Part shown: positions 7,517 to 16,091 of the stretch, piece by piece | Layout of the letters: the number at the start of each line of letters is the position of its first letter | Position numbering within the stretch: position 1 is the first letter of the stretch | NCBI GenBank assembly: GCA_020025545.1 | Contig: JAHHRX010000020.1 | Span: forward strand, 1 to 34,375 | Length of the DNA stretch: 34,375 nucleotides | From: Oscillospiraceae bacterium | Lineage (GTDB): Bacteria > Bacillota > Clostridia > Oscillospirales > Oscillospiraceae | Direction: 5' to 3' | The notes under the pieces: model-generated | Database searches by the model: none | What the model saw: the letters and a program-made list of their open reading frames with translations, nothing else | Told to the model about the DNA's origin: nothing | Translations under genes and position numbers: made by a program

Positions 7517-8095
7517 ATGGAAGCAAATCGCAGTTTCCGCACTTCTTTTAACGGTTTTAACCGGGAGGATGTGGTGCATTATATCGAATACATGAACACC
7601 AAGCACACCAACACCCTGAACCAGCTGAAAAACGACAATCAGGCACTGACGGAGGAGCTTGCCCGGCTGCGGCAGCAGATGGCGTCCCCCGCAGAAGATC
7701 CCCGTCTGGCGGAGCTTGCAGAAAAGTGTGAGGCTTTGGAAAGTGAAAACGAAGCACTGACGCAGGAGCTGGCTGATGTCCGGGAGCAGCTTTCCCAGAC
7801 AAAGAACGACAATGCTGCGCAGCAGATTGCCGATCAGGAATTAGAGGCTTATCGCCGTGCCGAGCGGGCCGAGCGTGCCGCTCAGGAGCGGGCACAGCAG
7901 ATCTATCAGCAAGCCACCGGCACTTTGGCAGATGTAACGGCTCAGGTTGACGATGTTGCCGGTGACTTCAAGGCGCTTTCCGACCGTCTTAACGACCAGA
8001 TGGCCGAGATGCAAACCTTGGTTCTGCGGAGCAAGGATGCTCTGGCCGATGCCGCTGCAAAGATGTACGCCATTCGCCCTGCCGATTCTGAATAA
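7517..8095 (+). CDS. DivIVA/GpsB-like coiled-coil protein
   Basis: 192 residues. The N-terminal ~30 residues ('FRTSFNGFNREDVVHYIE') match the lipid-binding/dimerising head of DivIVA and GpsB proteins ('F....GY...EVD.FLD' type). The rest is a long Glu/Gln/Ala/Leu-rich coiled coil (about 35-135), then an amphipathic helix-rich tail (about 145-192). Proteins of this type recognise curved or septal membrane from the cytoplasmic side and gather division and wall-synthesis proteins. It has its own promoter and terminator, and the ATG is preceded by GGGAGG. The exact role (division, wall growth or chromosome placement) cannot be read from the sequence. Confidence 0.8.
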   Translation: MEANRSFRTSFNGFNREDVVHYIEYMNTKHTNTLNQLKNDNQALTEELARLRQQMASPAEDPRLAELAEKCEALESENEALTQELADVREQLSQTKNDNAAQQIADQELEAYRRAERAERAAQERAQQIYQQATGTLADVTAQVDDVAGDFKALSDRLNDQMAEMQTLVLRSKDALADAAAKMYAIRPADSE

Positions 8096-8109
8096 AATAT
8101 CATTTTAAG

Positions 8110-8144
8110 AAGCGCATACGCACTTGTATGCGCTTTCTTTCTTC
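8110..8144 (+). terminator. Terminator of the DivIVA-like gene
   Basis: AAGCGCATAC pairs with GTATGCGCTT (10 bp, 6-base loop), followed by TCTTTCTT. It overlaps the leader of the next gene. Confidence 0.85.
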
Positions 8145-8157
8145 TTTGGAGGAAATC

Positions 8158-9168
8158 ATGCAAGTTTTCAAACCTTCCTACTATACCGATTTTCGCTGCA
8201 CCGCCGCCCACTGCCCTGACCCATGCTGCAAGGACTGGGACATTGAGGTAGATGCTAAAACCGCTTCCCTTTACCGGGGACTGGATACCCCCCTTGGAGA
8301 ACGCATCCGTAAGGCCCTATACGAAGACCCTGAATACGGAACCTCCATCCGTCTGCAAAACGGCCGCTGTCCCTTCTGGCAAAAAGATGGGCTTTGCGGC
8401 ATCCAGACAGAGCTGGGAGAAGATGCCCTCTGCCATGTCTGCAAAACCTTTCCCCGGCTTCAGCATGACTTTGGCAGCTTTCTGGAACTGGGTCTGGAGC
8501 TTTCCTGTCCCGAAGCCGCACGGCTGATTCTCACCGCAGATCATCTGAATCTGGAAGCAGAAGAAGTCCCCGGCGGCAAAGCGCCCCAATATCATGAAGA
8601 ATTGATGGAGATTCTTCTCCCCGCCCGAAAGCAGGCCCTTGCAATTCTTTCTGACACTGCACGCCCCGTAAGCGATGCGTTGGTGCTGCTGCTTTATTAC
8701 GGTTACCAGACCCAGACTGTTCTGGACGGCGGGGACGCTCCTGCGTTTAATCCGGAAGAAATTTTGCAGGCGGCAAAGCAATTTGCTGTCAGCGCCGATC
8801 CGGCTCCCCTCTTGTCTTTTCTGGGAGAGCTGGAAGTTCTGACCCCCCAATGGCGTGAGCGGCTCTCCAGCCCGCTGTCAATCCCCAAATGGTCTGAGGG
8901 CATCCGCAATCTTGCGCAGTACGGTGTGTTGCGATACTGGCTTCAAGCGGTGTCCGATTATGATCTGGTGTCCCGGGTAAAGCTGGTGATCGTGTTCTGC
9001 CTCACTGTCGCATACCTGGGCGGTGATCTCATTTCCACTGCCCAGCTTTTTTCAAAGGAAATTGAAAACGATTCCGATAATGTGGACGCGATTCTGGACG
9101 GTGCTTACACCGCCCCTGCCTTGACGGACGATAAATTACTGGCTCTGCTGCAGTATACCGGTCAGTAA
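8158..9168 (+). CDS. FliB-like (flagellin lysine-N-methylase family) cysteine-rich protein
   Basis: 336 residues. The N-terminal part shows the family pattern of clustered cysteines: 'CTAAHCPDPCCKDWDIEVD', then 'GRCPFWQKDGLCGIQ' and 'ALCHVCKTFPR', probably metal or iron-sulphur ligands in the CxxCxxCC-type fold. The family is named after Salmonella FliB, which methylates flagellin lysines, but many Clostridia carry such genes far from any flagellar locus, as here. The name is therefore a family label, not a proven activity. The start at 8158 follows GGAGGAAATC, and the conserved 'FKPSYYTDFRC' begins just after it; an upstream in-frame ATG lies within the preceding terminator hairpin. Single gene with a strong terminator. 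Confidence 0.8.
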   Translation: MQVFKPSYYTDFRCTAAHCPDPCCKDWDIEVDAKTASLYRGLDTPLGERIRKALYEDPEYGTSIRLQNGRCPFWQKDGLCGIQTELGEDALCHVCKTFPRLQHDFGSFLELGLELSCPEAARLILTADHLNLEAEEVPGGKAPQYHEELMEILLPARKQALAILSDTARPVSDALVLLLYYGYQTQTVLDGGDAPAFNPEEILQAAKQFAVSADPAPLLSFLGELEVLTPQWRERLSSPLSIPKWSEGIRNLAQYGVLRYWLQAVSDYDLVSRVKLVIVFCLTVAYLGGDLISTAQLFSKEIENDSDNVDAILDGAYTAPALTDDKLLALLQYTGQ

Positions 9169-9189
9169 CTTTTCCTAGAACAAACACTC

Positions 9190-9235
9190 ATCCGGAGGAA
9201 CCACGGGTTAACCGTGATTCCTCCGGATATTTTTT
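9190..9235 (+). terminator. Strong terminator after the FliB-like gene
   Basis: ATCCGGAGGAA pairs with TTCCTCCGGAT. An inner CACGG/CCGTG stem extends it past one mismatch, with loop GTTAA, and then comes ATTTTTT. Confidence 0.92.
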
Positions 9236-9240
9236 ACGAT

Positions 9241-9264
9241 TACGATATCGCATACGATATCGCA
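9241..9264. repeat. Tandem 12-bp repeat
   Basis: TACGATATCGCA occurs twice head to tail, preceded by a partial copy TACGAT (9235-9240). Each copy contains the palindrome CGATATCG. It sits at the left edge of the gene-less stretch; no function is apparent. Confidence 0.75.
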
Positions 9265-10490
9265 AAACCTGATTTGTAACAAGCATCTGACAGAGGGCTT
9301 GCTGTTATATGGCTGGTTGCAGCTGCGCCGGTCCGGCCTGCGACCGCTTTCGCTTGTTCACCATACCCATTCCATTCAGATCGGAGGACGGATTCAGCGC
9401 CCCCTCTGGTTCCAACAGGTACAAGCATGTCCGGCAAAGTCTTCACCTTGATGCTACGCTGTCCCAGCGTCCTGCGCTCCGCTGCACGCTTAACCGCAAA
9501 GTCTAAACGCTTCCACAGCACCCCGTTTTTGTACAGCATTTTATCTTTCAAATTCCCATACAAAAATACCGTTATACTCGTTCATGAAGGTTTCCTATAC
9601 GCATTTAAAGAGCAGTCCTGATGATCTTAAAACAAGGCAGCGATACGCATTCCGGTACCCTTCAAAATGTTGATTTCCCTTTCGTTTTTGTATTCAGTAA
9701 CTGAAAGATTGCAAATGCAAGCATGCAATATCCACAGAATAGTTTTCCCGGGAAATAGCTGCCCTGCATTTACACTCCAAAACGCTATACGGCGAATGTA
9801 TAATTATGCAATCTCCGTGCCACAGTGTTACCGCTTACAGAAGCTATCCACCGTCATTTTCCGGGAGCAAAAGATCCTTTGGCCGTTTCCTTTTCCGTCT
9901 GTGCGTACCTGAAATTGCGCTTACTACAACCGTCCGCCGCAAAACTTCCTCCTTTCCGCTGCATAAACAGCAGCTTATATATGCATTATTTACGGCAAAC
10001 GCAGCCTTATTCCCGGGCAGAAAAATGAACGGCCTCATGTTCTCAGATTGCTGAATTATTTCTACTCTATGCTTAAATTTGTTATGTATTGTACGATTAT
10101 TGTCGGCTAGCGCAAACATTTTACAAAGCTTTTTCACGGATTGATTGTAAAATACAAGTCATAGATTTTTCTCCAGCGCAGCAGTGTAACGCATCTTCAG
10201 ACCGTTTTTGCATTCGGTGTATTCTTTTGTTTACATAATTTTGAATTCAAGCATTCCCTGCCCGTGACAAAACCGCATTCAGAAAGTTCGTGGAAATTTT
10301 TCAATGGCGAAGGCGCTCTAAATCTATGGGTTTTCAGACAAGCATTAGCTCCTTCGGATGCATAAAAAACCAAAATCCCATTTTTTCGAAAACCATTTTT
10401 GAATTTATGCACATTTTTTATAAAACTTATTGAGCAAGTCTGTGCAGATCAACAATCTTTTCAGCTGAATAAACACATTCAGATGGCGTG
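9265..10490. other. Gene-less region of about 1.2 kb
   Basis: Only short frames occur here, none with a ribosome binding site followed by a recognisable protein. The right half (about 9660-10490) is visibly richer in A and T than the genes on either side. Candidates are a decayed gene or mobile element, or a long regulatory leader for the operon to the right. No tRNA, rRNA or CRISPR pattern was seen. Confidence 0.5.
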
Positions 10491-10493
10491 CTA

Positions 10494-10522
10494 TTGACAA
10501 AATACGCGGGATTGTGTACTCT
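10494..10522 (+). promoter_or_regulatory. Candidate promoter of the phosphodiesterase-ABC operon
   Basis: A perfect TTGACA (10494-10499), a 17-bp spacer and TACTCT (10517-10522). The -10 is weak, which fits a regulated promoter. It would give a leader of about 175 bases containing the operator at 10586. A second, weaker candidate (TTGTTA at 10622, TTATAT at 10645) lies closer to the gene. Confidence 0.6.
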
Positions 10523-10585
10523 TAAGAAAAAGATGCATACCGAGTTTGGTTGCGTTACAAACCAACCATTCATTTTACGAATAAA

Positions 10586-10599
10586 TGTAACCCCTTACA
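10586..10599 (+). promoter_or_regulatory. LacI/cre-type operator upstream of the operon
   Basis: TGTAACCCCTTACA has perfect 5-base arms (TGTAA/TTACA) around CCCC. It fits the LacI-family pattern TGWAANCGNTTACA with one central mismatch and closely resembles the sites at 24499 and 25651. It is probably bound by the LacI-type regulator at 24582-25628; CcpA is the main alternative. Confidence 0.65.
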
Positions 10600-10705
10600 A
10601 TAATCCAGATAAGCACATGAATTGTTATTTCGGTTAACCCGATATTATATAACCGCTGCTGAGATTCCATATGTATTTCACCGTCAGCGGAGAAGGAGAC
10701 ATGTT

Positions 10706-11404
10706 ATGTACGCACTGCTTGATTGGGACGGAACCTTGCGTGATGATGCTACACTGTTTTGTTGGGAGGACTATCTGGTTCGTATCGGTGTGATTGACAA
10801 CACAGTTATATTAGAGCGTGAGCGCCTCCGCCACGAATATCGTCAGGGAAAATTAAGCCATGACGATTTGTCACGGGAGGCATGCGTTACATATCTGAGC
10901 GCATTGGCCGGAATGCCCCGCAAACAGTATTTTTCTCTGATTGATTCCTATATATCGGAGGATTGCAGGCATTTTTCTCCCCATACCGAGATTCTTTTCC
11001 GGTGGCTGAAAAAGCATAACATTCAGCCCATTGTTGTTTCCGGCGCGCCCCATGATGTTATTTCCCGGTATTTTCAAAAGTTTAATATCACGCAGGCATA
11101 CGATTTTGTCTGTGAGTTCAAAGATGAAAAGCTGTCCCCTGTTTTCGTGGGCAGCGGAGGGCACGATAAGCAAAAAATTGTGGAGTACTGTCAGGCGCAG
11201 TGGAACGAGCCGCCTGTACTTGCCATGGGCGACTCTGCTTCCGATGTGCCCATGCTGCGAGCCGCTCAATTGCCTATCATAGTAGGAAATGCTCTACGCA
11301 GCCAATTCCCCGATGCATTAGTTCTTGATTACACCGCTTCCAGCGCCGATAAACTGGAAACGTATTTAGCAGAAGCTGAAAAAGCTGTTTTAGATAAAGT
11401 GTAA
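10706..11404 (+). CDS. HAD-superfamily phosphatase (phosphoserine-phosphatase-like)
   Basis: 232 residues, cytosolic. Motif I 'DWDGTLRDD' opens the protein, with Asp6 the nucleophile and Asp8 the acid/base; motif II is 'VVSGAP', motif III a Lys in 'GGHDKQKIVEY', and motif IV 'MGDSASDVPML'. A helical cap fills about residues 15-85, so it is a type I cap, SerB/HAD-IB-like. It should remove phosphate from a small molecule; the substrate is unknown. The start at 10706 is preceded by GGAG at a 7-base gap and begins right at the first strand. It is the first gene of the 12-gene operon, which suggests it acts on a product of the phosphodiesterases that follow. Confidence 0.85.
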   Translation: MYALLDWDGTLRDDATLFCWEDYLVRIGVIDNTVILERERLRHEYRQGKLSHDDLSREACVTYLSALAGMPRKQYFSLIDSYISEDCRHFSPHTEILFRWLKKHNIQPIVVSGAPHDVISRYFQKFNITQAYDFVCEFKDEKLSPVFVGSGGHDKQKIVEYCQAQWNEPPVLAMGDSASDVPMLRAAQLPIIVGNALRSQFPDALVLDYTASSADKLETYLAEAEKAVLDKV

Positions 11405-11430
11405 ATTGCTAAGCAAATGGAGGAACAGTT

Positions 11431-12747
11431 ATGAAAAAGCGCAGATTATATGTACTGTCGGTTGATGCACTGGTCACAGAGGATTTAGATTTTCTGAGGC
11501 AGCTGCCCGCCTTTGGTTCGATCCTGAAGGACGCTGCCGTATCGGAGAATATCATTTCCATTTATCCGACCCTGACCTACCCCATCCACACGACCATGAT
11601 GACCGGTGTTTATCCGGATCGCCATCATGTATACAATAATGAGATTTTTACAAAGTCCGAGGGGCGCCTGCCCTGGTTCCGGAGCTGTAAATGTTTCGAT
11701 TCTGACGTAAAAAGCGTTGTAGAAGCCGCCAAGCAGGCCGGATATACAACAGCTGCCATCTCCTGGCCCGTAACTTCGGATATAGATATTGACTGGCATC
11801 TTCCTGAAACCTGGGTATGGGACGGAGACAATCAGGCAATGTATGACGCATTCGTCAAAGCCGGTGCAAAGCCCGAATTCCTCGATGAATTCTGGGATGA
11901 CTATTGCAGAGGATTGACCGGACTTGGCGAGCCTTACTTCAGTCTGGCCGCCCACGGTGCAACCCTTGCCGCAATTCGTAACCACCAGCCTGAGGTCATT
12001 TTCGAGCACCTGTCAATGGTTGATCACACACGCCATTCCTGCGGTGTATTTGCAAAGCAGGTCTATCAGGATGCCTATCTGGAAGCCGAAATGATGCTGC
12101 ACGAAACATTGGAAGCCATGCGTGAAGTCGGTGTTCTGGACGAAACGACCATCGTAATTACAAGTGACCATGGTCAGACTCCCGTCAATCGCCTGATTGC
12201 TCCCAATGTACTGCTATGCAGAGACGGTCTGCTCCAGGTAGATGCAGAAGGCAATGTAAGCAGCTACAAAGCCTGCTTTATGTCTTCCGCACATAGCGCA
12301 CAGGTATTTCTTTCCGATCCGGACAATGATGAGCTGAAAGCAGAGGTATATCGCCTTCTTTGCGCTTATCGTGACAGTGGTGAAGCCGGAATCGCAAAGG
12401 TATTTACAAAAGAGGAGGTGAAAGAGCAATATCATCTGGATGGTCCGTTTTCCTTCGTTGTGGAAGGCGAAGCAGACTGCTCCTTCAGTAACAATGTTAC
12501 CGGAAAATTGTGTTTCAGTGCAGACAACAGCGATTATAAGTATAGTGTGGCAACACACGGTCATTTGCCCGAAACCGGGCCGAAACCTGCAATGGTTTTT
12601 AGCGGCCCCGGAATTCGCAAGAATGTGCATCTGGATGGTATGCCGATCGTAGACGAAGCACCGACTCTGGCGGCGCTGCTGGGCATCAGCATCGGCAAGC
12701 CGGACGGCCGGGCATGGACGGAATTGCTTTTGGAGGATAACACATGA
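11431..12747 (+). CDS. Cytosolic phosphodiesterase/nucleotide pyrophosphatase (alkaline phosphatase superfamily), paralogue 1
   Basis: 438 residues of the type I phosphodiesterase/nucleotide pyrophosphatase (NPP) branch. All two-metal ligands can be placed: Asp12 ('LSVDAL'), nucleophile Thr49 in 'YPTLTYPIH', Asp198 and His202 in 'MVDHTRH', Asp246-His247 in 'SDHGQ', and the late His in 'THGHLPE'. NPP enzymes split phosphodiester or pyrophosphate bonds in nucleotides, nucleotide sugars or glycerophosphodiesters. Unlike most family members it has no signal peptide or membrane anchor, so it must work inside the cell, on imported substrate. It begins 26 bases after the HAD gene behind TGGAGG and overlaps paralogue 2 by 4 bases. 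Substrate unknown; phosphonate hydrolase or phosphatase activity is possible. Confidence 0.9.
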   Translation: MKKRRLYVLSVDALVTEDLDFLRQLPAFGSILKDAAVSENIISIYPTLTYPIHTTMMTGVYPDRHHVYNNEIFTKSEGRLPWFRSCKCFDSDVKSVVEAAKQAGYTTAAISWPVTSDIDIDWHLPETWVWDGDNQAMYDAFVKAGAKPEFLDEFWDDYCRGLTGLGEPYFSLAAHGATLAAIRNHQPEVIFEHLSMVDHTRHSCGVFAKQVYQDAYLEAEMMLHETLEAMREVGVLDETTIVITSDHGQTPVNRLIAPNVLLCRDGLLQVDAEGNVSSYKACFMSSAHSAQVFLSDPDNDELKAEVYRLLCAYRDSGEAGIAKVFTKEEVKEQYHLDGPFSFVVEGEADCSFSNNVTGKLCFSADNSDYKYSVATHGHLPETGPKPAMVFSGPGIRKNVHLDGMPIVDEAPTLAALLGISIGKPDGRAWTELLLEDNT

Positions 12748-14027
12748 ATAAGAAATTGCTTGTAATATCCATCGATTCGCTGGTAAATGAAGATCTTGAA
12801 ATTATGCAGACAATGCCTGCTTTTCATGAAATTATCGAACAGTCATCCATTGTGCACAATGTAACATCTACATACCCCACGCTCACACATTCCATTCACA
12901 CGAGCATTTTGACCGGCTGTTACCCGCAGCGTCATAAGGTCATTCACAACGAACAGTTTTTTCCCTATCAGCGTCCAATGCCCTGGTTCCAGGAAGCAGA
13001 ACTATGCAAGGCTAAGCCAATGCCTGTTTTTGCGCAGGAAGCCGGAAGAACCGTTGCCTATGTCTACTGGCCCGTGACTCTGGGAGCCAAAGCTGACTGG
13101 AACCTGCATCGCGGCGGTATTCACGCAAAGACAGCGGATCTGCTAAATACTTTGCGGGAGCGGGCAACGCCGGGACTGTTTGATGAGGTCTATCCCTATA
13201 CCGCGGAATGCTTTGATATGGAAGACCATTACTGCGGTGACGACAGCTTTTGCTGCAGGGCAGTTTCCTATCTGATTGAGAAGTATGCACCGGATGTGAT
13301 TTATACGCACCTTGTTCTCATCGACCACGCCCGACATGTGTGTGGCGTTCACGGGGAACACATTGGAAAGTGCTACGCTTTTCTGGACAGAGAAATTCAG
13401 CGAATACTGGATGCCCTGCACAAAACCGGCCTTTATAGCGATACGATCATTGCAATTTGCAGTGACCATGGTCACTTGGATATTGACCGTGTCGTTTCAA
13501 TAAACCGGTTCCTGAGAGACCATAGCCTGCAGACAGCCGACGAAGCCGGCAATATCCAGTCCTACGAAGCATATTGCCACTCCTGTTCCCTTTCCGCTCA
13601 GATATATGTTAAAGATCCGCAGCGAGAGGAAGAAGTCAGACAGCTTCTTTGGGACAACCGCCGTTTGCTGGGAATCAGCGAAATTCTCAGCAAGCAGGAA
13701 TGCATCAGCAGGTACCACACAGACGGCGATTACGCCTTCATGATTGAAACCGACGGCCGCAGTTCTTTCTCTGCAATGCCGAATTTCCCGCTGATCACCC
13801 CCACTGACAACTCTGATTATCGCACCAGTAAAGCAACACACGGGCATCAGCCGGAGCGCGGTCCTCAACCCTGCTTTGTGGTTCGCAATCCCTTTGCCAA
13901 TGGTAAAGTTTCAATCGCACACGGCAAAATCGTGGATCAGGCCCCCACTCTTGCAGCTCTTGCAGATATTCCTATGAGCGGCTGCGACGGAAGCCCGATC
14001 CGGGAATTGACCGACCTTTGCGTTTGA
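12744..14027 (+). CDS. Cytosolic phosphodiesterase/nucleotide pyrophosphatase, paralogue 2
   Basis: 427 residues of the same NPP-like family. The ligand set is complete: Asp near residue 10 ('SIDSL'), Thr nucleophile in 'YPTLTHSIH', Asp/His in 'IDHARHVCG', Asp-His in 'SDHGHLDIDR', and His in 'THGHQPERG'. No signal peptide. Its ATG overlaps the stop of paralogue 1 (ATGA), indicating translational coupling and perhaps equal amounts. It is closer to paralogue 3 (20678) than to paralogue 1, sharing 'LTHSIHTSILTGCYP', 'ELCKAK/SLCKAK' and 'GPQPCF'. Two enzymes made side by side suggests a hetero-oligomer or two related substrates (inference). Confidence 0.9.
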   Translation: MNKKLLVISIDSLVNEDLEIMQTMPAFHEIIEQSSIVHNVTSTYPTLTHSIHTSILTGCYPQRHKVIHNEQFFPYQRPMPWFQEAELCKAKPMPVFAQEAGRTVAYVYWPVTLGAKADWNLHRGGIHAKTADLLNTLRERATPGLFDEVYPYTAECFDMEDHYCGDDSFCCRAVSYLIEKYAPDVIYTHLVLIDHARHVCGVHGEHIGKCYAFLDREIQRILDALHKTGLYSDTIIAICSDHGHLDIDRVVSINRFLRDHSLQTADEAGNIQSYEAYCHSCSLSAQIYVKDPQREEEVRQLLWDNRRLLGISEILSKQECISRYHTDGDYAFMIETDGRSSFSAMPNFPLITPTDNSDYRTSKATHGHQPERGPQPCFVVRNPFANGKVSIAHGKIVDQAPTLAALADIPMSGCDGSPIRELTDLCV

Positions 14028-14066
14028 TGAGTAAGACTATACATTTAAGAAACAGGAGAGCTCAAA

Positions 14067-15113
14067 ATGGAAGTAACCTTAAAGAACTTAACAAAGGTAT
14101 TTGATGATTTCACTGCCGTTGATCATGTTAATCTTACAATTCCTGACGGCAAGCTGACCGGTCTGCTGGGTCCCAGCGGCTGCGGCAAATCCACCACACT
14201 TTATATGATTTCCGGATTGCTGAATGCATCGGAAGGACAAATAATGTTTGGCGATCGCGATGTAACAACCCTTCCTCCCGACAAGCGTAATATCGGTCTG
14301 GTGTTCCAGAACTATGCACTTTATCCGCATATGACTGTGTTCGATAACATTGCTTTCCCTCTCGGCAACAAGCCGAGAAGCGAGCGGCCGAAAAAAGCGC
14401 AGGTAAAAGAAGCCGTTGAAAAAGTGGCCGAGCTGGTGCAGATTCAGGATCTCCTGAAGCGTAAGCCTAAGGAACTGTCCGGTGGCCAGCAGCAGCGTGT
14501 TGCCATCGCCCGTGCCCTTGTAAAAAAGCCCGATCTTCTCCTGCTGGACGAGCCTCTGAGTAACCTGGATGCGCGTCTGCGTATGGAAATGAGACAGGAA
14601 GTGCGGAGAATCCAGCTTGAGTCTAAGGTTACAACCGTATTCGTTACACACGATCAGGAAGAAGCCATGAGTATCACCGACAGCATTGTGCTGATGCGCA
14701 ACGGCGTTGTGCAGCAGGTTGCCGGTGCCCATGAGATGTATATGTCCCCCAGCAACGAATTTGTCGCTTCCTTTATGGGAAATCCGCCCATTACGATTTT
14801 TGATGTAGAAGTCAAAGACGGTGTTGTGTATTTCGCAGACGGACAGACTTATGAATTTCCCGATCGTGCCGACGGCAAATACCGGCTGGGCATTCGTCCT
14901 GAGGCATGGAAAAAGGGCACTAAGCTCGGCAGCCGGATTGAGCATGTAGACCTGCGCGGACAAGATCAGGTAATCACATTCACCTTGGGAAATACCACTG
15001 CCAAGGCTGTGATCGATGCGGAAAGCGAAGCCATGATCGGAGAAGAAATGTCGTTTGACCTGCGCAGGGGACGCTGCTGCTTCTTTGACCCCGAAACCGG
15101 TGTACGTCTATGA
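14067..15113 (+). CDS. ABC importer ATPase, MalK/UgpC/MsmK type
   Basis: 348 residues. The nucleotide-binding domain holds Walker A 'GPSGCGKST' (about 36-44), Q-loop 'VFQNYALYPHM', signature 'LSGGQQQR', Walker B 'LLLLDEPLSNLDARLR' and the switch His in 'VTHDQEEA'. A C-terminal TOBE/OB regulatory domain begins after about residue 235. It energises the two permeases that follow. ATPases of this group serve carbohydrate and glycerol-3-phosphate/glycerophosphodiester importers (CUT1). GGAG stands before the ATG. The next gene's first in-frame ATG overlaps this stop codon. Confidence 0.95.
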   Translation: MEVTLKNLTKVFDDFTAVDHVNLTIPDGKLTGLLGPSGCGKSTTLYMISGLLNASEGQIMFGDRDVTTLPPDKRNIGLVFQNYALYPHMTVFDNIAFPLGNKPRSERPKKAQVKEAVEKVAELVQIQDLLKRKPKELSGGQQQRVAIARALVKKPDLLLLDEPLSNLDARLRMEMRQEVRRIQLESKVTTVFVTHDQEEAMSITDSIVLMRNGVVQQVAGAHEMYMSPSNEFVASFMGNPPITIFDVEVKDGVVYFADGQTYEFPDRADGKYRLGIRPEAWKKGTKLGSRIEHVDLRGQDQVITFTLGNTTAKAVIDAESEAMIGEEMSFDLRRGRCCFFDPETGVRL

Positions 15114-15124
15114 AAGGAGAAGGC

Positions 15125-16078
15125 ATGATGTCTAAATTCCGAAGCAGAAAGGAACGGCAGCCGAAATCCCGGCTTGTAACTACCGCAGACGGCCGCCTTT
15201 TGAACCGTTCCGCAGCAGGTTATCTATATTTGCTGCTCCCTGTTGCATTTCTTGCGGTTTTTCTGCTCTATCCAACCATTATGGCATTCCGCATGGCATT
15301 TTATGAGAAGTACGTATTCATCCGCCAGCTCGGCAGCGGCTTTGGTTTGTCGGCATTTAAATATGTATTGCACGATAAAACCTTCTGGCTGGCCGCAAAG
15401 AACACCGCTATTCTGATTCTCGTAGCATTGCCCATCACAGTCATATTGTCTCTGGGCTGCGCATTGCTGATTAACTCCATCAAGAAGCTGCGCGGACTTT
15501 TCCAGTCAGTTTATTTTCTCCCCTATGTTACTTCCACAATTGCAATCGGTACTGCCTTCAAGTGGCTGTTTCACTCCGAATATGGCTATTTGACATGGTT
15601 TCTGAATCTTCTGGGCATTGAATCGAAGGCGTGGCTGACGGATTCCAACCTGGTGATCTGGACCTTGGCTGTATTTTGCATTTGGAACGGACTTGCCTAT
15701 AAAATCATCCTTTTCCTGGCGGGACTGCAGAAAATCGACACAGAAGTCTACAAAGCCGCCAAGATGGACGGCGCAAGCAGCTTCCGTACTCTGCGAAAGA
15801 TCACCCTTCCCCTGCTGACTCCGACGACCTGGATGGTCAGTATCATGTCCCTCATTTATACCGCAAAAACCTACGGCGAGGTATACTCGCTGTTCGGCGG
15901 CGGTTCTGCCGGTGTCGGCAACAACGCAATCACCATGGTGTATTACATCTACTATCAGTTCAAAGAACGCAAGATGGTCAATTACGCTGCTGCTGCCGCA
16001 ATTCTGTTCCTGGCTGTAATCCTGCTCCTGACCGCAATTCAGCGAATTGTGTCGAAGAAGTTCACGCACTATGTATAA
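15125..16078 (+). CDS. ABC importer permease, UgpA/MalF-like
   Basis: 317 residues with six predicted membrane segments (the first near 'LYLLLPVAFLAVFLLYPTI') and the EAA loop 'EVYKAAKMDGASSFRTLRKITLPLL' region that docks onto the ATPase. It is one half of the CUT1-type membrane pore. The start is set at 15125 because AGGAGA lies 4-5 bases before it; ATG at 15128 is equally possible, and the ATG at 15110 overlaps the ATPase stop and has no ribosome binding site of its own. Followed 13 bases later by the partner permease. Confidence 0.92.
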   Translation: MMSKFRSRKERQPKSRLVTTADGRLLNRSAAGYLYLLLPVAFLAVFLLYPTIMAFRMAFYEKYVFIRQLGSGFGLSAFKYVLHDKTFWLAAKNTAILILVALPITVILSLGCALLINSIKKLRGLFQSVYFLPYVTSTIAIGTAFKWLFHSEYGYLTWFLNLLGIESKAWLTDSNLVIWTLAVFCIWNGLAYKIILFLAGLQKIDTEVYKAAKMDGASSFRTLRKITLPLLTPTTWMVSIMSLIYTAKTYGEVYSLFGGGSAGVGNNAITMVYYIYYQFKERKMVNYAAAAAILFLAVILLLTAIQRIVSKKFTHYV

Positions 16079-16091
16079 GGGAGGACTTAGG

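Noticed and set aside
8158..9168. Calling the organism motile from the FliB-like gene.
   Set aside because: The family is widespread in non-motile Clostridia and no other flagellar gene is present here.
9240..9563. A 107-codon minus-strand frame in the gene-less stretch.
   Set aside because: No ribosome binding site or recognisable domain, and its end is built from the tandem 12-bp repeat. It could be a decayed gene but cannot be supported as one.
14088..14963. A 291-codon minus-strand frame opposite the ABC ATPase.
   Set aside because: Antisense to a textbook ATPase gene; composition shows no real protein character.
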